Source: Burkholderiaceae bacterium
GTDB taxonomy: Bacteria; Pseudomonadota; Gammaproteobacteria; Burkholderiales; Burkholderiaceae_E
Direction of reading: 5' to 3'
Assembly (NCBI GenBank): GCA_024711155.1
Contig: JANJTK010000193.1
Location: 1 to 36,521 of the forward strand
Length of the DNA: 36,521 nucleotides
In this document: positions 1 through 9,793 of the stretch, in pieces
Position numbering within the stretch: position 1 is the first letter of the stretch
How the letters are laid out: each line of letters begins with the position of its first letter
The notes under the pieces: model-generated
Told to the model about the DNA's origin: nothing
Seen by the model: the letters and a program-made list of their open reading frames with translations, nothing else
Database searches by the model: none
Program-made: the position numbers and the translations under genes

Positions 1-13
1 CCGGAGGCGCCCG

Positions 14-1341
<1,328 letters not shown>

Positions 1342-1345
<4 letters not shown>

Positions 1346-2580
1346 GCATGCCGGCGGTTGCGGACTTCGCGCGCGACTTTCCGATCCTCGCGCGGCCCGT
1401 GCGCGGGCGGCGCCTCGCGTATCTCGACAACGGTGCGACGACGCACAAGCCCGAGGCGGTGATCGAGGCGGAGAGCCGCTTCTACCGCGAGTCGAACGCC
1501 AACATCCACCGCGGCGTGCACTGGCTGTCGCAACACGCGACCGACCTCTACGAACAGGCGCGAGAGCGGGTGCGCGGACTGCTCGGCGCCGCGCGCGCCG
1601 ACGAGATCGTGTTCACCCGCGGCACCACCGAAGCGATCAACCTGGTCGCGTACAGCTGGGGCCGCGCGAACCTGCGCCCCGGCGACGAGATCGTGCTCAC
1701 CGGCATGGAGCACCACTCGAACATCGTGCCCTGGCAGCTGGTCGCCGGACAGGCGGGCGCCACGATCAGGGTGGTGCCGCTCACCGACAGCGGCGAACTG
1801 CGGCTCGACGCCTACGAAGCGCTGCTCGGCCCGCGCACGCGGCTGGTGGCGGTCGTGCACGTGTCGAACGCGCTCGGCACCGTCAATCCGGTGGCGCGGA
1901 TGATCGAGCTCGCGCACGCGGTCGGCGCGCGCGTGCTGGTCGACGGCGCGCAGGCGGTCGCGCACCAGCCGGTCGACGTGCAGGCGCTCGGGTGCGACTT
2001 CTACGCGTTCTCCGGCCACAAGCTCTACGGGCCGACCGGCATCGGCGCGCTGTACGCGCGCAGCGAGCTGCTCGAAGCCATGCCGCCGTGGCAGGGCGGC
2101 GGCGACATGATCCGCACCGTCGCCTTCGAGGGCAGCACCTGGGCGGAACCGCCGCAGCGCTTCGAGGCCGGCACGCCCAACATCGCCGGCGCGATCGGGC
2201 TCGCCGCAGCGATCGACTACGTCGCCGCGATCGGGCTGCAGCGCATTGCCGACCACGAGCACCGGCTGCTCGAGCACGCGACGGCGGCCGTCGAGCGGAT
2301 TCCCGGCTTGCGGCTGATCGGCACCGCGCCGGAAAAGGCCGGCATCCTGTCGTTCGTCGTCGACGGCATCCACCCGCACGACCTCGGCACCATCCTCGAC
2401 GCCGAGGGGGTCGCGATCCGCGCCGGCCACCACTGCGCGATGCCGGTGATGACGCGCTTCGGCATCCCGGGCACCGCGCGCGCGTCGTTCGCGCTCTACA
2501 ACGACGAGCGCGACGTCGAAGCGCTGGTGGCGGGTATCGGCAAGGCGCAGCAGATGTTCGGCAGGAGACCGCACCGATGA
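1342..2580 (+). CDS. sufS: Cysteine desulfurase SufS (PLP-dependent)
   Basis: In-frame GTG at 1342 (ATG at 1348) inside the 85..2580 ORF; YLDNGATTHKP, FTRGTTEAINLVA, FSGHKLYGPTGIGALYA, RAGHHCAMP motifs. Confidence 0.94.
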
Positions 2581-3032
2581 GCCTCGGACACGGCGACCTG
2601 CGCGAGCTGTACCAGGAGGTGATCTTCGATCACAACCGCAGCCCGCGCAATTACCACGAGATGGCCGACGCGAACCGCGTCGCCGACGGTCACAACCCGC
2701 TGTGCGGCGACCAGCTGACGCTGTACGTGCGGCTGGTCGACGGCGTCGTCGCCGACGCGAGCTTCGTCGGGCACGGCTGCGCGATCTCGACCGCGTCGGC
2801 GTCGCTGATGACCGAGGCGGTCAAGGGCAAGACGGTCGAGGAGGTCGAGGCGCTGTTCCGCGACTTCCACGCGCTGCTCACCGGCGAGGCGCCCGAGGGG
2901 CGCGACTTCGGCAAGCTCGAGGTGCTCGCGGGCGTGCGCGAATTTCCGGTGCGCGTGAAGTGCGCGACGCTCGCGTGGCACACGCTGCACAACGCGCTGA
3001 CCGGCGAGGCGGCGCCGGCGAAGACTGAGTGA
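2577..3032 (+). CDS. sufU: SufU-type Fe-S scaffold / sulfur acceptor
   Basis: In-frame ATG at 2577; LYQEVIFDHNRSPRN, NPLCGD, GHGCAIS, VKCATLAWHTL motifs; 4-bp overlap with sufS. Confidence 0.9.
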   Translation: MSLGHGDLRELYQEVIFDHNRSPRNYHEMADANRVADGHNPLCGDQLTLYVRLVDGVVADASFVGHGCAISTASASLMTEAVKGKTVEEVEALFRDFHALLTGEAPEGRDFGKLEVLAGVREFPVRVKCATLAWHTLHNALTGEAAPAKTE

Positions 3033-3040
3033 GGCAGACG

Positions 3041-3616
3041 ATGGGCTACCGGCACGGCGACATCCTCGAAATCACGCTGACCCGCGAGTGCCCGGCGGTC
3101 GCGGTGCCGTGGGGCACGGCGGCCACGCTGGAGGCTGGGCGCGTGGGCTATATCAGCCAGCGACTCGGCGGCACATTCACGATCATGGTCGACGGCAACC
3201 TCTATCGTGTCGACGGGCGGCACGCCGACGCGCTCGGTCTCGAGCTCGAGCCGTCGGAGGAGCTGGCGCTCGGCGTCGGGGCCGGCGAGCCGACCACCGT
3301 CGACGCGATCGAGGCGGCCGCCTGGCGCCAGCTCGGCACCTGCTACGACCCCGAGATCCCGGTCGACATCGTGAGCCTGGGCCTCGTCTACGGCTGCACG
3401 GTGAAGCCGCTGCCGGACGGGAAGTTCCGCATCGACGTGCGGATGACGCTGACCGCCGCCGGTTGCGGGATGGGCACGATGATCGCCGACGAGGCGCGCG
3501 GCAAGCTGCTCGACATCCCGAACGTTGCGGAGGTCGATGTCGAGCTGGTTTGGGATCCGCCGTGGAGCCGCGACATGATGAGCGAGGCGGCGCAGCTGGA
3601 GATGGGGCTGCTCTGA
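3041..3616 (+). CDS. sufT: SufT-like protein with MIP18/DUF59 domain
   Basis: DPEIPVDIVSLGLVYG and MTLTAAGCGMG motifs, DUF59 at C-terminus; last gene of the suf run. GTG at 3029 is an alternative start. Confidence 0.88.
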   Translation: MGYRHGDILEITLTRECPAVAVPWGTAATLEAGRVGYISQRLGGTFTIMVDGNLYRVDGRHADALGLELEPSEELALGVGAGEPTTVDAIEAAAWRQLGTCYDPEIPVDIVSLGLVYGCTVKPLPDGKFRIDVRMTLTAAGCGMGTMIADEARGKLLDIPNVAEVDVELVWDPPWSRDMMSEAAQLEMGLL

Positions 3617-3629
3617 ACGCTGCCTGCGC

Positions 3630-3648
3630 CCGGGCCACGCCGGCCCGG
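3630..3648. terminator. Candidate bidirectional stem-loop between convergent sufT and VIT1-family genes
   Basis: CCGGGCC-ACGCC-GGCCCGG, 7-bp perfect stem, 5-nt loop; no T-tract. Confidence 0.45.
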
Positions 3649-3659
3649 TGAACGCCGGG

Positions 3660-4757
3660 TCAGGCGACGCCGACCCCGATCAGCGCGCCGATCGCGTAGG
3701 TCGCGCCGCCGGCTGCGGCGCCGATCGCCAGCATCCGCAGTCCCGACCACAGTGCGCTGCGCCCGGTGAACCACGACAGCGCCGCGCCGACCGCGAACAG
3801 TGCGAGCGCGGCTGCGCCGATCGACGCCGGGAACGCGGCGCTGCCTTCGGCGAGCAGCCAGGGAAGCAGCGGAATCAGCGCGCCGGCGGCAAACGCTGCG
3901 AACGATGCCGCCGCCGCACCCCAGGGCGAGCCGAGTTCGTCCGGGTTCAGCCCGAGTTCCTCGCGCGCCAGCGTGTCGAGCGCGCGCTCGGGATCCGCGA
4001 CGAGATGCTGCGCGAGCCGGCGCGCGTCGTCGGCCGGATAGCCTCGCGCCTCGTAGATCAGCGCCAGCTCGTCGGCCTCGGCCTGCGGGTATTCCTCGAG
4101 TTCCTCGCGCTCGAGCCCGATCTGGTACTCGAAGACCTCGCGCTGCGAGCGCACCGACACGTATTCGCCGGCGGCCATCGAGAACGCCCCCGCGAGCAGC
4201 CCGGCTGCGCCCGTCAGCAGCAGCGTGCGCGGTTCGGCGGCGGCCCCGGCCATCCCCAGGATCAGGCTCGCGTTCGACACCAGGCCGTCGTTGACGCCGA
4301 ACACGGCGGCGCGCAGGTTGCCGGCGCCGGCGCGGTGCCGGCGGCCGATGTCCTCTATGCGTGCGACGCCGGGGTGGCCGGGCGGCTGCGCTCCCGCATA
4401 GGCGGAGAGGCCGCGAACCTTGAGCGCCGTGAACACCCCGCGCAGCGGCTGCACGCCGAAACGCCGCGCCAGCGCGAGCGCAACCGTGGCGCGCAGGCCG
4501 GGCGGCGCTTCGGCGGGCAGCGGCTGCCCGGCTGCGCGCAGCCGCTCGGCCCAGAGTTGCGCCTGGCCGCGCGCCATCGACGCGAGTTCGCCATGCATGC
4601 GCGCCAGCCGCGGGTCGCGTTCGAGCCCGGCAAGTGCTTCGTAGAGCCGCGCCGAGCGCATCTCCTCGAGGTAGCCCGCGCGCGCCGACGGGTCGTCGCC
4701 GCGCGCTGCAACCGCCTCGCCGCTTTCCGCCTTTGCCTGCCCGTGCTGCGCGCTCAT
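3660..4757 (-). CDS. VIT1/CCC1-family transporter with N-terminal ferritin/rubrerythrin-like helical region
   Basis: In-frame ATG at 4757; AAVFGVNDGLVSNASLILGMAG and AGAFSMAAGEYVSVRSQREV motifs; hydrophobic C-terminal segments. Confidence 0.85.
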   Translation of the reverse strand: MSAQHGQAKAESGEAVAARGDDPSARAGYLEEMRSARLYEALAGLERDPRLARMHGELASMARGQAQLWAERLRAAGQPLPAEAPPGLRATVALALARRFGVQPLRGVFTALKVRGLSAYAGAQPPGHPGVARIEDIGRRHRAGAGNLRAAVFGVNDGLVSNASLILGMAGAAAEPRTLLLTGAAGLLAGAFSMAAGEYVSVRSQREVFEYQIGLEREELEEYPQAEADELALIYEARGYPADDARRLAQHLVADPERALDTLAREELGLNPDELGSPWGAAAASFAAFAAGALIPLLPWLLAEGSAAFPASIGAAALALFAVGAALSWFTGRSALWSGLRMLAIGAAAGGATYAIGALIGVGVA

Positions 4758-4765
4758 CGGCGCCG

Positions 4766-5365
4766 CTACTTCAGCGCATCGATCCGGCCGAGCGCCTCGC
4801 CCAGCTTGATCATCGCGTCGGTCGAAGCGCGCTTGCCGGCCAGCCCGAAGTCGCCGACGAACTCGTTGAAGGTCGCGTTGCCGAAGCCGGTGACGCGGGT
4901 GCGCGCGACTTCGGTGCCGGCTGGATCGCTGATCGCGCACTCGAGTTCGACCACGAACGAGGTCGGCGGCCACGTGAACATGCTCTCGGAACTGGAGTTG
5001 GTCGTGATGCGCGGCCGCACGACCCAGGCGACGCCCTTGTCGCGCAGCGCCTGCGCGTCGGACGGTGCATCGAGCCGCGTCACCGACGAAAACGCGTTGC
5101 CGAGCACCATGTAGAGTCCCGCCTCGAGTTCGCGGTACGGGAAGTAGCGCACCTTGTCGCCGCCGCCGCCCGGCGTCGTGACTTCGAGCGCGCGCTCCTG
5201 TTCGCTGATGTGATAACCCGCCTTCGCCGCGAAGCGCGGCGAAGGCGGGGCCTGGATCCGCGAGAGGTCGGGCGCGATCGAAATCGGATGCGCGCACGCG
5301 GTGAGCGCGGCCGCGCAGGCGACGGCCAGCATCAGGCGAAAGCGAAGGCGAAGGCGTGCGGGCAT
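4766..5365 (-). CDS. Putative lipoprotein
   Basis: Signal peptide with lipobox LTAC (AALTACAHP); ORF 199 aa. Confidence 0.75.
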   Translation of the reverse strand: MPARLRLRFRLMLAVACAAALTACAHPISIAPDLSRIQAPPSPRFAAKAGYHISEQERALEVTTPGGGGDKVRYFPYRELEAGLYMVLGNAFSSVTRLDAPSDAQALRDKGVAWVVRPRITTNSSSESMFTWPPTSFVVELECAISDPAGTEVARTRVTGFGNATFNEFVGDFGLAGKRASTDAMIKLGEALGRIDALK

Positions 5366-5414
5366 GGCAGTCAGTCCGGAGCAGTGCTGGGTCGGATGCG
5401 GGCGGTTCGCTGCG

Positions 5415-6014
5415 TCAGCGGCAGGCGGCGATGAAGTCGGGGTCGGCGAACAGGGCGCCGAGCAGCTTCTGCACCATCAACGGATAGTGCTGCTGCGCTG
5501 CCGGGATCGCCGTCGCGGCCATGAATCCCGACTCCCACGACAGCGCGGCGCGCTTCGTGCGGTCGAAGCGCACCTGGCCCGCGCGCCGGACCACGAAGCG
5601 CGCTTCGATCTCGCCGCTGTTGGTCGAGATCCCGCCGGCCGAGATGTCGTTGCGCATCAGCATGCCCCCGACTTCGACGCTGGCCTTCGGATCGAGCAGG
5701 CGCGCGAGTTCCAGTTCCTGGCGCAGGGCTGCCGCGAGGTAGTCCGCGTAGTTCGCGCCCACCGACGACGACATCGGGTTGCCGCGCAACGAGATCGTCG
5801 TGCCCCCGGTCGCGTCGCGTGCGACGCTGAACTCGCCGACGGCGATCGGTGCGAGCCCGGCGCCGCGCAGGCGCTCGACGCTGTCGATCGAAGGCTGGTA
5901 CGGGACGGTGCCGAGCGCACAGCCTGCGAGCGCGGTCGCGCAAAGCACGGCGATTGCCGCCCTGAGGGCGTGCGCGCGCGCCGTCGTGCGGCGCAACTCC
6001 ATGGTCGTCTCCAT
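5415..6014 (-). CDS. Putative lipoprotein
   Basis: Signal peptide with lipobox LAGC (TALAGCALG); ORF 199 aa. Confidence 0.75.
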   Translation of the reverse strand: METTMELRRTTARAHALRAAIAVLCATALAGCALGTVPYQPSIDSVERLRGAGLAPIAVGEFSVARDATGGTTISLRGNPMSSSVGANYADYLAAALRQELELARLLDPKASVEVGGMLMRNDISAGGISTNSGEIEARFVVRRAGQVRFDRTKRAALSWESGFMAATAIPAAQQHYPLMVQKLLGALFADPDFIAACR

Positions 6015-6027
6015 GATCGCGGTCAGC

Positions 6028-6576
6028 TCACTTCAGGCCCGGCGTGGCGCTCGGCACCACGGGCGCCGGCTGCGCGGTGGCGCCGGAGCGGGCGTAGGGC
6101 ACGCGCTTGCCGTCGATCACTTCGAACGCCGGGGTGGGCTGGCCGTCGACGTGATCCTGCCGGTCGAAGGACAGCGTCCTTCCGAACACCAGCTGCAGCC
6201 AGGCGGGATAGTTGTATGCCGTGCCCTTCGAGTGGTCGATGATCGCCCCGACGCCGCCGCCGAACAGGATGTTGCCGAACATTCCGGCGCCGACGCGCGA
6301 GGTCACGACCGCCTTCGCCGGCGGCCGGTTCGGCGTGCTGCACTCGACCGACAGGTCGCGGCTCGACTTGGCGACGGTCGCCGCTCCCGGGGTGCTGAGG
6401 TTGAACACGCCGTTCTCGTTCTCCAGCCGGCACATCGCGCCGCGCACCTCTTCGCCGGTTTCGACGAAAGTCTCGACCCGCATCAGCTGGCCGGCGTCGG
6501 TCGTGATCGTGGCGCATCCCGTCGCCAGAAGCATTGCCGCCGGCACGATCGCCAGCGCGAACCGGAAGCGTCGCAT
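6028..6576 (-). CDS. Putative lipoprotein
   Basis: Signal peptide with lipobox LATGC (AAMLLATGCATITTDAG); ORF 182 aa. Confidence 0.75.
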   Translation of the reverse strand: MRRFRFALAIVPAAMLLATGCATITTDAGQLMRVETFVETGEEVRGAMCRLENENGVFNLSTPGAATVAKSSRDLSVECSTPNRPPAKAVVTSRVGAGMFGNILFGGGVGAIIDHSKGTAYNYPAWLQLVFGRTLSFDRQDHVDGQPTPAFEVIDGKRVPYARSGATAQPAPVVPSATPGLK

Positions 6577-6647
6577 CGGGGGCTCCTTTGGGTGCTAGCG
6601 TACCGCGTCCGCGCGCCTTCGGGGAGGAGCGCGAGCGCGCCGGCGCA

Positions 6648-6665
6648 TACCCCATCGAGGGGATG
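6648..6665. promoter_or_regulatory. Inverted-repeat box upstream of dsrC-like gene (site 1)
   Basis: TACCCCATCGAGGGGATG; CCCC-ATCGA-GGGG core; resembles sites near tusA and qmoA. Confidence 0.5.
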
Positions 6666-6754
6666 CGAGGTCCGTCCGAAGGGTGATGGACGCCGCGCCG
6701 CGCCGTCCCCACCATCGGCGCGAACGGGCGCTGCGCGGCGCCCGCCTGCCGGTT

Positions 6755-6776
6755 CCGGATCCGGATCCGGATCCGG
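6755..6776. repeat. Short tandem hexamer repeat (CCGGAT)3CCGG
   Basis: ccggatccggatccggatccgg, 26 nt upstream of the proposed TTG start at 6802. Confidence 0.85.
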
Positions 6777-6801
6777 CGCCAGACCACACGAGGGACGGAC
6801 A

Positions 6802-7134
6802 TTGGGCTACATCATCAACGGTGTCGAGGCCGAGGCCGACGACGAGGGATTCCTGCTGGAGGCCGACTTCAGCGAAGAGGCGGCGCGCGCGATCGCGCAG
6901 GCCGAGGGCATCGAACTCGGCGACGAGCACTGGCTCGTCGTCGCCTACCTGCGCGAGCGCTTCCAGGAGGACGGTCACACGCCGAACTTCCGCGCCATGG
7001 TCAAGGACTTCGACGAGGCGCATCCGGGAACCGACTGGAAGACCCGGCTCTACGAGCTGTTCCCGAACCAGCCGGCGCGGCAGGGCGCGCGGGTCGCCGG
7101 ACTCACGAAGCCGTTCGGCAAGGGCGGTTACTAG
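6802..7134 (+). CDS. DsrC/TusE-family protein lacking both C-terminal cysteines
   Basis: TTG start; GYIINGVEAEADDEGFL, LSxEHW-like ELGDEHWLVVAYLRERF, YELFPNQPARQGARVAGLTKPFGKGGY align with DsrC/TusE; no Cys anywhere in the 110 aa. Confidence 0.85.
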   Translation: MGYIINGVEAEADDEGFLLEADFSEEAARAIAQAEGIELGDEHWLVVAYLRERFQEDGHTPNFRAMVKDFDEAHPGTDWKTRLYELFPNQPARQGARVAGLTKPFGKGGY

Positions 7135-7166
7135 GAATCCGCGGGCCCCGCAGGCCGCCGGCGGCC

Positions 7167-7181
7167 TACCCGTAGAGGGTA
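7167..7181. promoter_or_regulatory. Perfect inverted repeat upstream of tusA (site 2)
   Basis: TACCC-GTAGA-GGGTA. Confidence 0.5.
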
Positions 7182-7293
7182 TGGACGCACCGGCGGCCGT
7201 CCCGCGTAATAATCCACTTGGGCGCAGCGGTTACCATGCTCGCCCGCGCTGGCCGACGGCAGGGCCGGCCGATCAACACAGGGAGTATCGAGG

Positions 7294-7521
7294 ATGAATT
7301 TCGACAAGGAACTCGACGCGCGCGGACTGAACTGCCCGCTGCCGATCATCAAGACGAAGAAGGCACTCAACGACCTCGGCGCGGGCCAGGTGCTGAAGGT
7401 GACGTCGACCGACGCCGGTTCGGTCAAGGACATGGAAGCCTTCGCGAAGCAGACCGGCAACGAATTGATGGAGTCCGCGCAGGAGGCGGGCGGATACGTG
7501 TTCTTCATCAGGAAGAAGTAG
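7294..7521 (+). CDS. tusA: Sulfur carrier protein TusA
   Basis: 75 aa; LDARGLNCPLPIIKTKKAL contains the CPxP motif of the TusA/SirA family. Confidence 0.94.
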   Translation: MNFDKELDARGLNCPLPIIKTKKALNDLGAGQVLKVTSTDAGSVKDMEAFAKQTGNELMESAQEAGGYVFFIRKK

Positions 7522-7567
7522 GGATCGGCGACCCCGGCATACATCACACAACGACGGAGGAGCAGGC

Positions 7568-8038
7568 ATGACACAGAAGAAGATGGCGATCATCGCGACC
7601 AAGGGCACGCTCGACTGGGCGTATCCGCCCCTGATCCTGTCTTCGACGGCCGCGGCGCTCGGTTACGAGGTGCAGGTCTTCTGCACGTTCTACGGCCTGT
7701 CGCTGCTGCGCAAGGACCTGAGCGGCATCAAGATCAGCCCGCTGGCGAATCCCGCGATGCCGATGCCGATGCCGATGCCCGTGCTGGTGCAGGCGTTGCC
7801 CGGCATGGAGGCGATGGCCACCATGATGATGAAGAACAAGATGAAGGCCAAGGGTGTCGCCTCGCTCGACGAATTGCGCGGTCTGTGCGTCGAGGCCGGC
7901 GTCAAGTTCGTCGCCTGCCAGATGACCGTCGACCTGTTCGAGTTCGCGCCGTCCGAGTTCATCGACGGCATCGAGTTCGGCGGCGCGACGACCTTCCTCG
8001 AGTTCGCCGGCTCGTCCGACATTTCGCTCTACATCTGA
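7568..8038 (+). CDS. dsrE2: DsrE2-like (DsrE/F/H superfamily) sulfurtransferase
   Basis: MAIIATKGTLDWAYPPLILSSTAAALGYEV, Met-rich insertion, GVKFVACQMTVDLF with conserved Cys; directly downstream of tusA. Confidence 0.88.
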   Translation: MTQKKMAIIATKGTLDWAYPPLILSSTAAALGYEVQVFCTFYGLSLLRKDLSGIKISPLANPAMPMPMPMPVLVQALPGMEAMATMMMKNKMKAKGVASLDELRGLCVEAGVKFVACQMTVDLFEFAPSEFIDGIEFGGATTFLEFAGSSDISLYI

Positions 8039-8043
8039 AGCGG

Positions 8044-8436
8044 GTGGCCTTGGGCGCGCACTCCGGCCACGCGCGACGGGTCGTTCCGATCCGCGTCGTT
8101 GCGCCGGATGCACCCGCCGATGGCGCGTGCTCGGGCGCCGAGTCGTTCGCGCTGATGGTGCTGGGCGACTCGATGCTGCCCGAGTTCGCCGAGGGCGAGA
8201 TCATCGTCATCGAGCCCGACGGCCTGGCCACCGACGGCTCGTTCGTGCTCGCGCACTGCGACGGCGAGTGGATCTTTCGCCAGCTCGCGCGGCGCGACGA
8301 CGGCGGCTGGCGGCTGCGCGCGCTCAATCCTGCCTTTCCGGAGCTGCCGATCGACGACCTGTCGGCGGTGCGCGGCGTGATCATCCAGAAGTCGAAGCCC
8401 GGGCGTCGCCGCGCCTCCAGGTTCTACGTCGAGTGA
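8044..8436 (+). CDS. HTH-less S24/LexA-fold protein, probably non-catalytic
   Basis: GTG at 8044; ALMVLGDSMLPEFAEGEIIVIEPDGLATDGSFVLAHCDGEWIFRQL; Ser motif (GDSM) present but the position expected for Lys reads Arg; no HTH. Confidence 0.75.
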   Translation: MALGAHSGHARRVVPIRVVAPDAPADGACSGAESFALMVLGDSMLPEFAEGEIIVIEPDGLATDGSFVLAHCDGEWIFRQLARRDDGGWRLRALNPAFPELPIDDLSAVRGVIIQKSKPGRRRASRFYVE

Positions 8437-9527
8437 ACGGCGGCGACGCGGCGGCGGCGCACCGCGCCGCGCTGGCGGCCGCGGTACAGCGCAACTGCGA
8501 TCGCGCCGATGCCGCGCACGCGCAGGAGCTCTCGCTGTGCGTTTACCTGTTGCAGATGCGCGAGTTCTTCCGCTGGGAACGCGCGCTGCCGCTGGGTGAC
8601 GCGCCCGACCGCGCCGAAGTGGGGCGCTGGATCGCCGCGCGCGAGGCGCGCTGGGACGCGCTGGATGCCGCCGCGCATGCGGGGCACGCCGGATTCGAAC
8701 CGTTGCCGCTCTCCGGCGGGATCGACCCGTTCGACGAGTCCGCCGCCAACGAGGCGCTCGCGCCGCTCGGCCTCGCCTACGGCGCAGGGCTCGGATTCAT
8801 GCGCCGCCCGGAGTTCGTGCTGGGTGAAATCCGCTCGATCGAGCGGCGTGACGGCGCGACCATCGTCGTGCTCGGCCAGGAGCTGGCGCGCGGCATGAAT
8901 CCGCCGCTGGCCGCGAGCCGCGGCGACCGCGTGCTGGTGCGCGGCGACGTGCTGCGCCGCTGGCTCGCGACGCGGCTCGAGCTGTGGTCGCAGCGGCCCC
9001 GGGCCGGCGAAGCCGCCGGCGCGCTCGCCGAGCCGTGGCGGTTCGAAGGCGAACCCGGCGCGGCGCTCGAGCGCATCGCTGTCGCCGAGACCGGGACGCT
9101 GATCCTGCACGAGCTCGGCGAGCGGCGTGCCGGCGCGCTGCTCGGTCCGCAGTGGGAGGCGATGCTGACGGCGCTCGACGACCGGCGTGCCGAGATCGTC
9201 GCGCGCGCGCTGCGCGACCTGATCGCGGATTGCGAGTCGACGCTGCCGGCGCTGCTTGCGCGCGCCGAGCACGTGTCGCTGCACTTCTGGTTCGCGAACC
9301 TGGAAGGCATGCGCGGCCTGCTGGGCGGCGCGCTGCGCGCGGGCTATCGGGCATGGTGCGACGCGGGCGCCGCGCCCGCGGATGCGCCGGCGCTGGCCGC
9401 GATCGTGCGCGACCAGCGCGAGCATTGGCTGGGCGAAGCGCGGCGCCTGCTCGCCGCGTTCCGCGAGCGCGGGGTGCCCGGCGTGGTTCACGATGCGCGC
9501 GAGCTCGCGTCGCGGGTGCAGACGTAG
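8433..9527 (+). CDS. Conserved hypothetical protein of the sulfur-relay cluster
   Basis: GTG at 8433 overlapping the S24 gene stop; long + frame co-directional with the sulfur cluster; product class not recognised with certainty. Confidence 0.7.
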   Translation: MNGGDAAAAHRAALAAAVQRNCDRADAAHAQELSLCVYLLQMREFFRWERALPLGDAPDRAEVGRWIAAREARWDALDAAAHAGHAGFEPLPLSGGIDPFDESAANEALAPLGLAYGAGLGFMRRPEFVLGEIRSIERRDGATIVVLGQELARGMNPPLAASRGDRVLVRGDVLRRWLATRLELWSQRPRAGEAAGALAEPWRFEGEPGAALERIAVAETGTLILHELGERRAGALLGPQWEAMLTALDDRRAEIVARALRDLIADCESTLPALLARAEHVSLHFWFANLEGMRGLLGGALRAGYRAWCDAGAAPADAPALAAIVRDQREHWLGEARRLLAAFRERGVPGVVHDARELASRVQT

Positions 9528-9546
9528 ACGCAGCCGTGCCGCGCGC

Positions 9547-9771
9547 TCAGTCGTCCGCGTTGAGCGACGGATCCGGCTCGCGCGGCTGCGCGAGGAGGTC
9601 CGCAGCCTCGATCTCGTTGGCGGCGAACACCATCCGGATCTGCGCAGCCGGGTCGGACTCGCGCTCGCGCAACTCGCGCATCAGCGCCTTCGCGTCACGG
9701 TAGCCGGGCGCTTCGGCGAGGTACTCGGGCAACCCGGCGAGGCCGCCGAGCCGGAACACGTAGTAGGGCAT
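9547..9771 (-). CDS. Small hypothetical protein (74 aa)
   Basis: MPYYVFRLGGLAGLPEYLAEAPGYRDAKALMRELRERESDPAAQIRMVFAANEIEAADLLAQPREPDPSLNADD; plausible coding composition; 22 bp after the CMD-Rieske gene. Confidence 0.7.
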   Translation of the reverse strand: MPYYVFRLGGLAGLPEYLAEAPGYRDAKALMRELRERESDPAAQIRMVFAANEIEAADLLAQPREPDPSLNADD

Positions 9772-9793
9772 GGGTTTGCGGATTCGTCGAATT

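Noticed and set aside
3648-5114. 488-aa + strand frame antisense to VIT1-family and lipoprotein genes
   Set aside because: Arg/Gln-rich shadow frame; minus strand has signal peptides and VIT1 motifs.
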